Assembly: GCF_026104355.1 (NCBI RefSeq)
Contig: NZ_CP110535.1
Location: 930,001 to 994,000, forward strand
DNA: 64,000 nt
Direction of reading: 5' to 3'
Source: Halomonas sp. BDJS001
GTDB lineage: Bacteria; Pseudomonadota; Gammaproteobacteria; Pseudomonadales; Halomonadaceae
In this document: positions 9,636 to 18,676 of the stretch, one piece after another
Layout of the letters: the number at the start of each line of letters is the position of its first letter
Numbering within the stretch: the stretch's first letter is position 1
Made by a program: the position numbers and the translations under genes
The notes under the pieces: generated by a model
The model's input: the letters and a program-made list of their open reading frames with translations, nothing else
Database searches by the model: none
Told to the model about the DNA's origin: nothing

Positions 9636-9785
9636 AGTAAAATTCCTTTCGCGCAAAGCGTTTAGTAAAGTTCCTGGTATCACCCAGATTAATAGCGGAT
9701 AAAACAAGGAATACAATTACAGGCTTGCCGAAAGATCTCGTACACGTCTATCTCGTACATTTCTAAATCTTTTTCGTACACTTCT
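9636..9785 (-). promoter_or_regulatory. Leader/promoter region of the cold-shock gene with three TCGTACA repeats
   Basis: The minus-strand upstream region of csp holds three copies of TCGTACA (plus-strand starts 9738, 9753 and 9774). The start-to-start spacings are 15 and 21 bases, and each is followed by C or T. They sit 100-145 bases before the ATG, where a promoter would be. I know of no factor for this motif. Confidence 0.4.
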
Positions 9786-9885
9786 GAAACCATGCTTGCT
9801 TGCTAACCAACTGACGCTACAGTGTCACGGATTGTTCGATGTGTCAAAGGCTTTCTGGATTATCTGGCCTAGGGGGGAGGCGCTA

Positions 9886-9987
9886 ATGGAAGCCTCGTTG
9901 CCATATGCGTTAGGTTCATATGCATCAGGCGAAACAGTTGAGAGCTTCCCGCTTTGCCGCTTGCTAGATATCGCTGTGCCACACTAA
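9886..9987 (+). CDS. Possible 33-residue small protein or leader peptide
   Basis: This short frame begins with ATG at 9886, eight bases after a very strong GGGGGGAGG ribosome site, and ends at TAA 60 bases before the dicarboxylate symporter. Its composition (Leu, Ser, Ala, one Cys) gives no family. It could be a leader peptide, an unrelated small protein or chance. The strong ribosome site is the only positive evidence. The rest of 9786-10047 shows nothing else. Confidence 0.3.
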   Translation: MEASLPYALGSYASGETVESFPLCRLLDIAVPH

Positions 9988-10047
9988 TAAAGTGGTCGAT
10001 ATTACTGTATTAGACCTACCAACTTCTTCAAAACTGTAGGGGCTCAA

Positions 10048-11348
10048 ATGACTCGTATATGGAAGGCCTATGCTCAGGCATCGTTGATTTTACGCGTTAC
10101 TGTCGCGCTGGTGCTGGGCGTAGTGGTTGGACTTGTTGGCGGAGAGACAGTGGCTGCCTGGCTGGCGCCGCTGGGTGACCTGCTACTACGACTGCTTACT
10201 TTTCTGATTGTCCCCATTGTGTTGTTTACGCTGATGGTCGGGGTGAATCAGTCCCGGGAGGGAAGCGCTGGTCGCGTAGGCGGCAAGGTGTTTGGCTATT
10301 ACCTTACCTCTTCTGCGCTGGCAATCATGGTGGGCTTAGCGGTCGCCTCGCTGTTTAGCCCCGGCAGCGGTATGACGTTGGATGAGAACGCCAGTTTCTC
10401 GGTGCCCGAGAATCCAGGCGTTGTCGATACGCTGCTAAATATAGTGCCGGATAATATTATTGGTGCGTTTGCCGAACTCAACATGTTGGGCATTATTTTT
10501 ACGGCGCTGGTGTTTGGCATTGCGCTGTTAAAAATGCGCCAGTCGGAACGCCAGCATGCCATGGGTGAGCGTCTTTATGGGGTGATTGAAGCGCTAAACG
10601 AGGTCACTCTAAAAGTGATGTCAGGGGTGTTGCACTACGTGCCCATCGGCGTTTTGCGATTGTCGCCGAAACGGTGAGTCAGCAGGGGTTGGCAACGCTG
10701 CTCTCATTGGGCGATATGGTGGTCGTACTGTATATCGCCCTGGCAAGCCAGCTGCTGTTTTATTGCGGCATCATGCGGCTGTTTGGCGTGAAGCTGCGCA
10801 CCTTTTTCCGCGAAGCCCGTACGCCCATGGCCACGGCGTTTGCTACCCAAAGTAGCTCGGGTACGTTACCGCTAACGATTAATGCTGCTCACCGCTTAGG
10901 GATTCCCAAAAGCATCTATGGTTTTAGTCTGCCATTAGGGGCTACTTTAAATATGGATGGGGCGGCGATTCGTATCGCCATATCGGCGGTGTTTGCCGCT
11001 AACGTGATGGGTGCACCGCTGGATTTCATCAGCATGGTACAAATTGTGTTGATCGGCACGCTAGTGTCGGTGGGCACGGCAGGGGTGCCGGGGGCCGGTA
11101 TCATCATGATTGCCACGGTGTTTGCTCAGGTGGGCCTGCCAATTGAAACCGTCGCGTTGCTCACCGCTATCGATGCACTGGTGGGAATGGGGTGTACGGC
11201 GTTGAACGTGACAGGCGACTTGGTCGGCACCTCCGTAATTGCCCGTAGTGAAGGCGAGGAGTTGCAAGAGGCGTTTGGCGAAGAAGCGCCGCGCGGGGGT
11301 AAAGGCAGCAGGCCAATAACAACTACAAGGAAAACACATGTTGAATGA
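10048..11348 (+). pseudogene. Dicarboxylate/amino acid:cation symporter (DAACS family), split by one frameshift
   Basis: Two overlapping frames (10048-10677 and 10674-11348) together encode one sodium- or proton-coupled symporter of the GltP/DctA family, about 433 residues. The N-terminal part has the family's first helices and ends abruptly after HYVPIGV. The C-terminal part carries the substrate-site motifs QSSSGTLPL, GATLNMDGAA and GVPGAG. Adding one T to the TTTT run at 10652-10655 restores the expected continuation GVFAIVAETVSQQG. The ATG at 10048 has AGGGG upstream. The gene is probably intact in the organism (see the homopolymer finding). The last bases overlap the start of the deaminase gene, so the two form an operon. 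Substrate is not determinable. Confidence 0.85.
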
Positions 11349-11829
11349 TCGTGAGTTCACCTACTTAACGCGTGCCGTCGAACTAGCCGAAGAGGCTCTT
11401 AACGCGGGGGATGAACCCTTTGGCAGCGTCCTGGTAAGTGCCGAAGGAGAGGTCTTGGCAGAAGACCGTAACCGTATTGCCGGTGGGGATTCTACTCAGC
11501 ACCCGGAGTTCTTCCTGGCGCGCTGGGCTGCTCAGAATATGACGCCGGAGGCGCGAGCAAAGGCGACCGTTTACACTTCAGGCGAGCATTGCCCGATGTG
11601 TGCCGCTGCCCATGGCTGGGTAGGGCTAGGGCGAATTGTCTACGCCAGCTCGTCTGAACAGTTGGGTCGTTGGCTTGCAGATTTAGACGTGGCGCCTTCC
11701 CCAGTTGCGACCTTGCCTATTCAACAGATTGTGCCAGGGCTCAAGGTAGAAGGCCCGATAGCTGAGCTGAATGAACGGGTTCACGCTTTGCATAAACGGC
11801 GCCATGCCAGCCCTACTTTAAAGACATAA
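11338..11829 (+). CDS. Nucleoside/nucleobase deaminase, cytidine-deaminase-like zinc enzyme
   Basis: The 163-residue protein has the zinc-dependent deaminase fold. The active-site motif HPEFFLARW (His ligand and catalytic Glu) lies at about residues 53-61. The two Cys ligands are in EHCPMCAAAHGW near residue 82. Relatives deaminate guanine, cytosine or nucleosides (GuaD, Fcy1, TadA-like); the HPE form and length fit the general nucleoside deaminase group rather than tRNA-specific TadA. The start ATG has AAGGAA upstream and overlaps the symporter stop by 11 bases, which suggests translational coupling and a linked role in using an imported compound. Confidence 0.8.
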   Translation: MLNDREFTYLTRAVELAEEALNAGDEPFGSVLVSAEGEVLAEDRNRIAGGDSTQHPEFFLARWAAQNMTPEARAKATVYTSGEHCPMCAAAHGWVGLGRIVYASSSEQLGRWLADLDVAPSPVATLPIQQIVPGLKVEGPIAELNERVHALHKRRHASPTLKT

Positions 11830-11833
11830 AAAA

Positions 11834-11859
11834 GCCGCCTAAGCGTTAGCTTAGGCGGC
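11834..11859 (-). terminator. Strong rho-independent terminator for the yqaE-like gene
   Basis: A perfect 11-bp stem (GCCGCCTAAGC / GCTTAGGCGGC) with a GTTA loop is followed on the minus strand by six T residues (A run 11828-11833). It ends the small gene at 11890-12063, and may also stop the deaminase transcript, whose stop codon is five bases away. Confidence 0.88.
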
Positions 11860-11889
11860 GTCGTATTCACTAAACCGGTCTATGAAAAC

Positions 11890-12063
11890 CTAGTGCTTCA
11901 ATATCACATAAAACGCATGGATGATGCCGGGTACGAAGCCAAATAGCGTTAGAATAATGTTCAGCCAGAAATGCCCTTTAAAACCGACCTCAAAAAATAC
12001 GCCGAGTGGGGGAAGTATTACGGCAAAAATCATCTTGATTGGATCAGTCGCTGTAAACGCCAT
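11890..12063 (-). CDS. YqaE/Pmp3-family small membrane protein
   Basis: This 57-residue protein is below the usual length cut-off. It reads as two membrane helices: residues about 8-26 with the family signature FAVILPPLGVFFEVG, and residues about 33-53 with LNIILTLFGFVPGIIHAFYV. This is the UPF0057/Pmp3 proteolipid family, linked in yeast and plants to membrane potential and salt or cold tolerance; the bacterial role is unclear. The ATG is preceded by AAAGGAGG six bases upstream, and a perfect terminator follows the stop. A salt-stress role would suit a halophile, but that is inference. Confidence 0.9.
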   Translation of the reverse strand: MAFTATDPIKMIFAVILPPLGVFFEVGFKGHFWLNIILTLFGFVPGIIHAFYVILKH

Positions 12064-12090
12064 GAAGCCTCCTTTGCTTTCATTGGTGTA

Positions 12091-12102
12091 ACTTGTACAA
12101 GT
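12091..12102. promoter_or_regulatory. Perfect 12-bp palindrome in a divergent promoter region
   Basis: ACTTGTACAAGT is fully self-complementary. It lies between the leftward yqaE-like gene (27 bases from its start) and the rightward TonB receptor gene (116 bases from its start). A dimeric repressor could use it; which gene it would control is unknown. Confidence 0.35.
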
Positions 12103-12217
12103 GTAGGCACGATCAATCTATTTATCCATGCCTTGGCGAATTCCTTGTGACTAGCCGAGTAGGCAATCGTTCAATTCCGCCATTTATTTCCGCGCTACGC
12201 TGTTTGGGAGGGACTCC

Positions 12218-14281
12218 ATGTTCATCAAAGTGCCATTAAAAGTAACCACCACGTCTTTTTGCTTATTAAGCTGCCTTGGCGTAGGCCAAAGCTGGGCGCA
12301 AGAGAGTCCGACATCTGACAACACGCTAGCCACGCTGCAAGTCACAGCGCCACGACTATCGCGAGAGCTTTACGCCACGCCCGCTGCGGTTTCAACGCTC
12401 GACCGTGAGGCGATTGCACAGGGGCAGCAGCGCACGCGGTTGGATGAGGCGTTAGTGCGAGTGCCTGGTATGTTCTTGCAGAACCGCGATAATTTCGCCC
12501 AAGGCCAGCGAATCTCCATTCGCGGCTTCGGCGCTCGGGCGCCGTTTGGCGTTCGTGGTATTACCGTCATGGTGGATGGCATTCCCTATACGCTACCCGA
12601 TGGCCAGGCGCAGTTAGATGCCATTGATCTGGACAGCGCTGAGCGCATCGAAGTGATCCGCGGGCCCTCTTCGGTACTTTACGGCAACGCGGCGGGTGGG
12701 GTGATTGACATCACCACCGCCGATGGGCGCGATAATCCAGGCTCAAGCGTGCGCACTGAGGTGGGCAGCGATGGCTACCGTAAGGCAGTCGTACAAACTG
12801 GTGGAGCCCAGGGGGACTGGTCGCACCACGTCAGCTTCTCTGCTCTTAATGTGGATGGTTACCGGGAGCAGAGCTCTACAGAGAAATACCTGTTGAATGC
12901 CAAACTGCGCCGCGAATTAGGCAGCGATCGGGCGTTAACCGCGATTATCAACCTGCTTGAAAACCCCCGTTCCGAAGACCCCGGCGCGCTTAACGCCGGT
13001 GAAGTGGCCCGTGGCCGCGATCAAGCGGCGCCGAACTCCTTAGCGTTGGATGCCGGACAGAACGTAGATCAGCAGCTTATCGGGCTACAGTACGAAGATC
13101 TGTCTGCCGGCCCTGGAGCGCTCTATTTAAAAGGCTTTGTTGCCCAGCGCGATTTTGAGCAGCAGCTACCCTATGTGGGCGATAGCCGTATCGGCTACCA
13201 GCGTGACTATCTGGGCGCGAGCGCTGAGTATCATCATGAAGTTAGTCTGGGCAACTTGCCGTTGAGCTATATCACTGGGGTGGATGTGGCCCGCCAAGAC
13301 GACGAGCGTTTTCGTAACGATGTGAACGGCCAAGGCGTTATTGGCGAGCAGTTGGCGGAAGAGACCCAGACGGCGACCTCCGCAGGAGTGTTTGCTCAGG
13401 GTGATTTAGCGCTGACCGAGCAGGTAACGCTCTCGCTTGGCGCGCGTTTTGATAGCGTGGAGTTGAAGGTAGACGACAGCTACCTGAGCGATGGTGACCA
13501 GAGCGGTGAACAAACCTTCAATGAGTGGAGCGGCTCGGCGGGACTTAGCTACCGTTACCGCCCTCAGCACCAGGTCTACGTGAATACCGGGACTGCGTTT
13601 GAAACGCCGACCTTCTCAGAGTTTGCCAATCCAGCGGGGGGCGGTTTCAACCCCTCGGTATCACCGCAAAAAGCCTGGAACCGTGAAGTGGGTGCGCGTG
13701 GCTACATTGCACCGCTGGCCATGGACTACGATTTAACGCTGTTTTCGGTGCGCGTGCGTGACGAGCTGGTGCCTTATGATGACGGCGGCCGCACCTTCTA
13801 CCAGAACGCAGGCGACACCGACCGCGACGGTGTCGAGCTGGCGCTGGGCTGGCAGCTTGCTGCTCAGTGGCGGCTGAATAGCGCCCTCACGTTGGCAAGC
13901 TACGAGTTTGATCGATTTGCGCCACCTTCAGAGCGTTTTGGCGGTAACCGCATTCCTGGGCTGCCTGAGCAAACCTGGGTCAATCAGCTTACCTGGCAAG
14001 GCCTTGATGAGCGCTTTGCCACCCTGGAAACCCAGTACACGGGCGATATGGTGGCGGACAACGCTAATGAGACAGAGGTCGATAGCTACTGGCTGGTGAA
14101 CCTGCGGGTGGGCGATGGTTGGCAGTTGGGCAGCGATACACGGCTGAATGCGTATGTGGGTGTGCGCAATCTCTTAGATGAAGAACACTACGCCAACGTA
14201 CGCTTGAACGGCACCTTTGGGCGTTTCTACGAACCGGCCCCGGGGCGCAGTGTTTATGGCGGGCTAGAGGTACGTTTCTAA
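12218..14281 (+). CDS. TonB-dependent outer-membrane receptor
   Basis: The 687-residue precursor has a signal peptide ending near QSWAQ (residue 28) and a TonB-box-like stretch (TLQVTAP). A plug domain follows at about residues 50-160 (IRGFGARAPFGVRGITVMVD, then IEVIRGPSSVLYGNAAGGVI). A beta-barrel runs to a C-terminal Phe with the closing strand YGGLEVRF. It imports a ferric siderophore or another scarce ligand across the outer membrane using TonB energy. The start has GGGAGG seven bases upstream. It stands alone, 25 kb from the siderophore genes and beside no other iron gene, so pairing it with that siderophore is not justified. Confidence 0.87.
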   Translation: MFIKVPLKVTTTSFCLLSCLGVGQSWAQESPTSDNTLATLQVTAPRLSRELYATPAAVSTLDREAIAQGQQRTRLDEALVRVPGMFLQNRDNFAQGQRISIRGFGARAPFGVRGITVMVDGIPYTLPDGQAQLDAIDLDSAERIEVIRGPSSVLYGNAAGGVIDITTADGRDNPGSSVRTEVGSDGYRKAVVQTGGAQGDWSHHVSFSALNVDGYREQSSTEKYLLNAKLRRELGSDRALTAIINLLENPRSEDPGALNAGEVARGRDQAAPNSLALDAGQNVDQQLIGLQYEDLSAGPGALYLKGFVAQRDFEQQLPYVGDSRIGYQRDYLGASAEYHHEVSLGNLPLSYITGVDVARQDDERFRNDVNGQGVIGEQLAEETQTATSAGVFAQGDLALTEQVTLSLGARFDSVELKVDDSYLSDGDQSGEQTFNEWSGSAGLSYRYRPQHQVYVNTGTAFETPTFSEFANPAGGGFNPSVSPQKAWNREVGARGYIAPLAMDYDLTLFSVRVRDELVPYDDGGRTFYQNAGDTDRDGVELALGWQLAAQWRLNSALTLASYEFDRFAPPSERFGGNRIPGLPEQTWVNQLTWQGLDERFATLETQYTGDMVADNANETEVDSYWLVNLRVGDGWQLGSDTRLNAYVGVRNLLDEEHYANVRLNGTFGRFYEPAPGRSVYGGLEVRF

Positions 14282-14330
14282 GCGGTGCGTTGCTAAGCAG
14301 TACTTTCCTAAATGCTTTACTAATAAAAAA

Positions 14331-14359
14331 CGGGCGGCTCTCATTGATGAGGCCGCCCG
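14331..14359. terminator. Bidirectional rho-independent terminator
   Basis: The stem CGGGCGGC/GCCGCCCG continues, after one unpaired T, as CTCAT/ATGAG. It is flanked by six A on the left and five T on the right. It therefore ends both the rightward TonB receptor transcript and the leftward glucose dehydrogenase transcript. Confidence 0.9.
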
Positions 14360-14390
14360 TTTTTATTGGTGATGACGCTAAGCTAACCGA

Positions 14391-16937
14391 TTACTCCGGT
14401 AGCGCGTAGCCAATCACGTAATCGCCCATCTTGGTACCAAAGGTGCCGTGGCCCCCCGCCGTGACGACCACATACTGGCGGCCATCCTGGCCTGTATAGG
14501 TCATCGGCGTAGCTTGGCCACCGGCTGGCAGGCGCGCTTTATACAGCTCCTCGCCGGTGGTGATGTCGTATCCGCGCAGGTACTGATCCAGCGTGCCGCT
14601 CAAGAATGACACCCCGCCTGCAGTGGTCAGCGGGCCGCCTAGCGCCGGAACGCCGACGTTCAAGCCAATCGGCAGGTCAAACGGCATGCTGTCCCGCGTG
14701 GTGCCATTGCGGTGCTTCCATACCACCTCGGCACTTTGCAGGTCGATGCCGGCTACGTCGCCCCAGGAGGGCGCCTGGCAGGGTAGGCCGAGTACTGAAA
14801 GCAGTGGGCCGAGTTCAACGGCATAGGGGGCGCCTGCATTGGCTTGCAGGCCCTGTTCGCTCGCCGAGCCCTGGCCCTCTTCTACCTCTTTACGAGGAAT
14901 TAACGTAGACACAAATGCCAAGTATTTAGCGCCAGTGAAGAGCGCTTGGCGCTCGGGGTCAACTGCGACCCCACCCCAGTTCATTACACCCACGTTGCCG
15001 GGATAAACAATACTGCCCTCCAGCGAAGGGGGCGTGTACTGGCCTTCGTAGTGCAAAGAGTTGAACTGAATGCGGCACATCATTTGATCAAACGGCGATG
15101 CGCCCCACATATCGCGCTCAGTGAGCGGCGGAGGCAATAGGTTAAGCGCAGAGCGTGGCTGCGTCTCGGCGGTCCAGTCACCTTCCACGGCGCCTTGAGG
15201 TGCAGGCACCTCTTCGATGGGCACAATCGGCTCACCGGTTTCGCGGTTCAATACATATAGGCTGCCTTGCTTGGTCGGCTGAATGACCGCTGGCTGGGTG
15301 CCCTCATTAGTCGCCAGATCAATGAGCACCGGTTGTGCCGGTGTATCCATATCCCATAGGTCATGGTGCACAAACTGATAAACCCACGCCACCTGGCCGT
15401 CATCGACGTTAAGTGCCACCAGACCCGCGCTGTAAGTTTCATCGTTCTCAGTGCGGTCAGCGCCATACTGGTCAGGCGTGGCGTTACCCATGGGCAGGTA
15501 AACCAGGCCCAGTTCTTCATCAACGCTGATCGGTGCCCATACATTGGGAGAGTTACGCGTGTAGGTCTCATCTTCGGGCAGTGGATCGGTGTTGTCAGGG
15601 TTGCCGCTATCCCAATTCCACACCAGCTCGCCGGTATGCACATCAAAGGCACGGATAACCCCGGAAGGTTCGTCGGTGGAGCTGTTATCGGTGACGTGGC
15701 CGCCCAGAATGACCAGGTTCTCAGTGACTGTAGGCGGGGAGGTGGAGTAGTAGCCACCTGGTGAGAAGTCACCAATATTGTTGGTGAGATCAATCTCACC
15801 GTTATCGCCAAAGCTGGCACACCGCTCGCCCGTGTCGGCATTCAGCGCAATCAAACGCGCATCCGCCGTCGGCAGGTAGAGCCTGCGTGGGCACATAACG
15901 TCGGTCTCACTGAGCATTGGCTGCGTGTTACCGTTTTCTTCCACACCAAACAGCAGGGATAGGAAGGAGAGATCCAGGCTGAAAATGTCGCTGTCATCGA
16001 AGATATCGAAAGAGAGAGCCGTTGCACTGCTCGGGGCAGCGTCACTGTTTGTCACTTCTGTGTTATCGGTAGCAGCGTCGTTAGTGTCAGTAGAATAGTT
16101 TGCAGCGTCATAGTAGGCGAGGCCGCGGCAAGTCATATGCGCCCAGCCAGAGAAGTCATCCGCCCCCATGGTGCTGATCTCGGGGTCAAACGCCCAGAGG
16201 GTTTCACCGGTTTCGGGTGATAGCGCCATCGCCCGGCTGTGCGAGGTACAGATATACAAGCTGTCGTTCACTTTCAGCGGGGTATTCTGATTGGTGATCT
16301 CCGGAGGCGCATTGGGGCCGGCTTTGTCCCCGGTTTGAATCCGCCATACCTCTTCAAGCTCGCCGATGTTTTCTGGGGTAATTTGATCGAGTGAGGAGTA
16401 GTGGGTGCCTGCGTTGGTGCCGCCATAGGCGGGCCAGTCTTCGCCCGCCACTTGGGCAGGGTTGACGCTATCGGCTGATGTGTTGCTATTCGCCAGCGAC
16501 CCTTCGATAGCACCGGGGTCGTTAAACTGGCTGGCAATGGCCACGATAACGGCGGCGGCAATGCTGCCCATGAGTGCCAGGCTACCGCCTTTTGAACGTA
16601 ACGGCTTACGCCACCAGGGCAATAACAACAGAATGCCGATTAAACAGAGAATGGCGACGCGGGGCACTAACTGCCACCAGTCGAGGCCAACCTCCCACAG
16701 CGCCCACACTAATGTGGCAAAAAGAATCAGCGCGTAGAGCCACAGAGCGGCGCCTCGGCGCAGGGTAAATAGAATGCCGCAGACAATGATGCTCAGCCCG
16801 GCAATTAAGTAGTAGGCACTGCCGCCTACGCTGACGAGCTTGCTGCCGCCTAACGCGAGCGCCAAGCCGACAATAAGTAGTAAAAGGCCAACGACAATCG
16901 CTGGCCCTTTACCGTGATCGCGCGTGCTTTCTTCCAT
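14391..16937 (-). CDS. gcd: Membrane-bound PQQ-dependent glucose dehydrogenase (quinoprotein)
   Basis: The 848-residue protein oxidises glucose to gluconolactone at the periplasmic face and passes electrons to ubiquinone. About five membrane helices occupy residues 10-145, followed by the eight-bladed PQQ propeller with typical segments (WPAYGGTNAGTHYSSLDQI near residue 167, MALSPETGETLWAFDP, LIALNADTGERCASFGDNGE). The C-terminus ends with the conserved DYVIGYALPE. ATG 16937 has AGAGGA upstream; the longer frame to 17012 has an Arg-rich unlikely start. It is longer than E. coli Gcd (796) because of an acidic, low-complexity insertion of roughly 60 residues around 275-340. No PQQ biosynthesis gene is in the window. 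Confidence 0.88.
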   Translation of the reverse strand: MEESTRDHGKGPAIVVGLLLLIVGLALALGGSKLVSVGGSAYYLIAGLSIIVCGILFTLRRGAALWLYALILFATLVWALWEVGLDWWQLVPRVAILCLIGILLLLPWWRKPLRSKGGSLALMGSIAAAVIVAIASQFNDPGAIEGSLANSNTSADSVNPAQVAGEDWPAYGGTNAGTHYSSLDQITPENIGELEEVWRIQTGDKAGPNAPPEITNQNTPLKVNDSLYICTSHSRAMALSPETGETLWAFDPEISTMGADDFSGWAHMTCRGLAYYDAANYSTDTNDAATDNTEVTNSDAAPSSATALSFDIFDDSDIFSLDLSFLSLLFGVEENGNTQPMLSETDVMCPRRLYLPTADARLIALNADTGERCASFGDNGEIDLTNNIGDFSPGGYYSTSPPTVTENLVILGGHVTDNSSTDEPSGVIRAFDVHTGELVWNWDSGNPDNTDPLPEDETYTRNSPNVWAPISVDEELGLVYLPMGNATPDQYGADRTENDETYSAGLVALNVDDGQVAWVYQFVHHDLWDMDTPAQPVLIDLATNEGTQPAVIQPTKQGSLYVLNRETGEPIVPIEEVPAPQGAVEGDWTAETQPRSALNLLPPPLTERDMWGASPFDQMMCRIQFNSLHYEGQYTPPSLEGSIVYPGNVGVMNWGGVAVDPERQALFTGAKYLAFVSTLIPRKEVEEGQGSASEQGLQANAGAPYAVELGPLLSVLGLPCQAPSWGDVAGIDLQSAEVVWKHRNGTTRDSMPFDLPIGLNVGVPALGGPLTTAGGVSFLSGTLDQYLRGYDITTGEELYKARLPAGGQATPMTYTGQDGRQYVVVTAGGHGTFGTKMGDYVIGYALPE

Positions 16938-17127
16938 GAGGTGTCCTCTTGTAACAACGTACCGACAACGCGCTCTAACCCATCGACAGCGCCGATGGGT
17001 TAAAACACACATTTCTGAAAGATGATTTTAATTATCAATTCGCCATTGGTCTAACGATTTGCTGATTATTTTTGGCGATTACTTTGCCGCCACATCGTTG
17101 ACGTAGCGGCAGGGAGAGGGGAATGTT

Positions 17128-18126
17128 TTATAGCTTGACCAGCATTTTACCGGTGTTACCACCGTCAAACAGGGCGAGGAATGCATCAGGCGTGCTCTCC
17201 AGACCCTCCTTGACTGTCTCTTTATAGACCAGCTTGCCTTCCGCGACCTGAGGGGCTACTTCGTTCAGGAAATAGGGGTAGCTAGACCAATGGTCAGCCA
17301 CAATAAAGCCCTGCATTTTGGCCTTGCGCACTACCAGCTGAGCGAGATTGCTCGGGCCGGGAGTGGGCTCTTTTGCATTGTAGCTATCGATCATGCCGCA
17401 TACAGCAATCCGTGCGCCTTCATTAAGCTGGCTCAATGCCGCTTCTAAGCAGATGCCGCCGACGTTTTCGTAATACACATCGATGCCGTTGGGGCTGGCG
17501 AGCTTAATGGCGTCGCTTAACTCCAGTGCGGTACGGTCGCGGTAGCTCACCGGTTCAACGCCCAGTGATTCAAGCCAGGCCAGCTTATGTGCAGCGCCAG
17601 CAATACCAACCACATGGCAGCCCTTGGCTTTGGCCAACTGCACTGCCAGGGAGCCTACGGCACCACTAGCCGCGCTAACCAACACATTGTCACCCGGTTT
17701 GCACTCGGCAATCAGGTTTAGGCCTGTCCAGGCAGTCATGCCCGGCATGCCCAGCACGCCTAGGTAGGCCTGCTCGGGAACGTCGATATCGGGTAGCTTG
17801 GTAACCCCCTGGGCAGGCAGTTGAGCGATATCCCGCCAGCCGCCCATATGGCTGACGTTGTCGCCCACTTTTAGGCTTGAGTCATTGGTTTCGATAACCT
17901 CACCAATGGCGCCGCCCTCCATCGGCTTGCCGAGTTCAAACGGCTCCACGTAGGTGCGAATACCGCTCATGCGACCGCGCATATAAGGGTCGACGGAAAG
18001 CCAGCGGTTACGGATGCGCACTTCGCCCTCGGCCAGGTCGGGGAGCGTTTGTGTTTCCAGCTTAAACAGTGCGCGGTCGGGAAGGCCGTTGGGGTAATCG
18101 GTAAGCGTATAAAATTGTGACTGCAT
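17128..18126 (-). CDS. NADP-dependent enone/quinone reductase, CurA-like (zinc-free MDR family)
   Basis: The 332-residue medium-chain dehydrogenase/reductase reduces carbon-carbon double bonds of enones with NADPH; E. coli CurA (curcumin reductase) and leukotriene B4 dehydrogenases are relatives. Visible landmarks are LSVDPYMRGRM near residue 40 and the nucleotide-binding loop VSAASGAVGSLAVQLAKAKG near residues 155-175. A conserved YYENVGG follows, and no catalytic zinc Cys set is present. The start ATG 18126 has AGGAGG seven bases upstream, so the 44-residue hydrophobic extension to 18258 is not part of the protein. It seems to be a single-gene unit, probably for detoxification. Confidence 0.85.
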   Translation of the reverse strand: MQSQFYTLTDYPNGLPDRALFKLETQTLPDLAEGEVRIRNRWLSVDPYMRGRMSGIRTYVEPFELGKPMEGGAIGEVIETNDSSLKVGDNVSHMGGWRDIAQLPAQGVTKLPDIDVPEQAYLGVLGMPGMTAWTGLNLIAECKPGDNVLVSAASGAVGSLAVQLAKAKGCHVVGIAGAAHKLAWLESLGVEPVSYRDRTALELSDAIKLASPNGIDVYYENVGGICLEAALSQLNEGARIAVCGMIDSYNAKEPTPGPSNLAQLVVRKAKMQGFIVADHWSSYPYFLNEVAPQVAEGKLVYKETVKEGLESTPDAFLALFDGGNTGKMLVKL

Positions 18127-18298
18127 AAATGCCTCCTGCAAATACGTCGCGTGGTGAATTCCTTCAAGCATAAAGACCATTAGCCTGCTTGCAAGTTCGT
18201 TAATATGTGACGTTGTGCGGAGAAAGAGGATAGGCCACAAAAGAAACAGGGCGACCATGGCGGGCCGCCCTGTTTGGTATGCTGACGGATGCTATGCG

Positions 18299-18676
18299 TT
18301 AATTGACCAAAGTGACCATGACCGGCGCGACGCCTCGGCGAATCATGCCAAGCTCCCGTGCGGCCCGCTTGGATAAATCAATGATCCGTCCATTGACGAA
18401 GGGGCCTCGATCATTGATCAGCACTTCAACTTCTTGCCCGGTATCGGGTCTTGTCACCAGCACCTTGCTTCCCAAGGGGAGGCTAGGATGAGCGGCTGTC
18501 AGCGCCTGCTGGTCGAAGGGCTCTCCGCTTGCAGTGGTCGCTCCTTGAAAGCGATCACTGTAAAAAGAGGCAACGCCCTCCTGTGTTTCTGTTTCATGTG
18601 CAAAAGCACTATTGGCAGCGCAGCTGAAGATAAGCGCTGCTAAAAACGTTCGGAACAGTCGTGTTTGGGCTCCCAT
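18299..18676 (-). CDS. RlpA-like double-psi beta-barrel exported protein
   Basis: The 125-residue protein has a signal peptide (cleavage after SAFA, residue 26) and a single RlpA-type domain. The landmarks are [19 protein letters not shown], then [16 protein letters not shown], then [20 protein letters not shown]. In RlpA these carry the Asp and His of the lytic transglycosylase site acting on denuded peptidoglycan. It lacks the SPOR domain of full-length RlpA, so it is a short variant and septal targeting is not expected. The start has GAGGTA upstream. Confidence 0.85.
   Translation of the reverse strand: MGAQTRLFRTFLAALIFSCAANSAFAHETETQEGVASFYSDRFQGATTASGEPFDQQALTAAHPSLPLGSKVLVTRPDTGQEVEVLINDRGPFVNGRIIDLSKRAARELGMIRRGVAPVMVTLVN

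Noticed and set aside
9796..9885. N-terminal extension of the small frame ending at 9987
   Set aside because: No ribosome site at 9796, while a strong one precedes the internal ATG at 9886; only the short form is kept, with low confidence.
12218..14281. TonB receptor as the cognate siderophore receptor
   Set aside because: It is 25 kb from the biosynthetic genes, among unrelated genes, with no Fur or iron-starvation site that I could find.
17013..18258. Long N-terminal extension of the CurA-like reductase to 18258
   Set aside because: A strong AGGAGG site directly precedes ATG 18126, and the extension would put a hydrophobic tail on a cytosolic enzyme.
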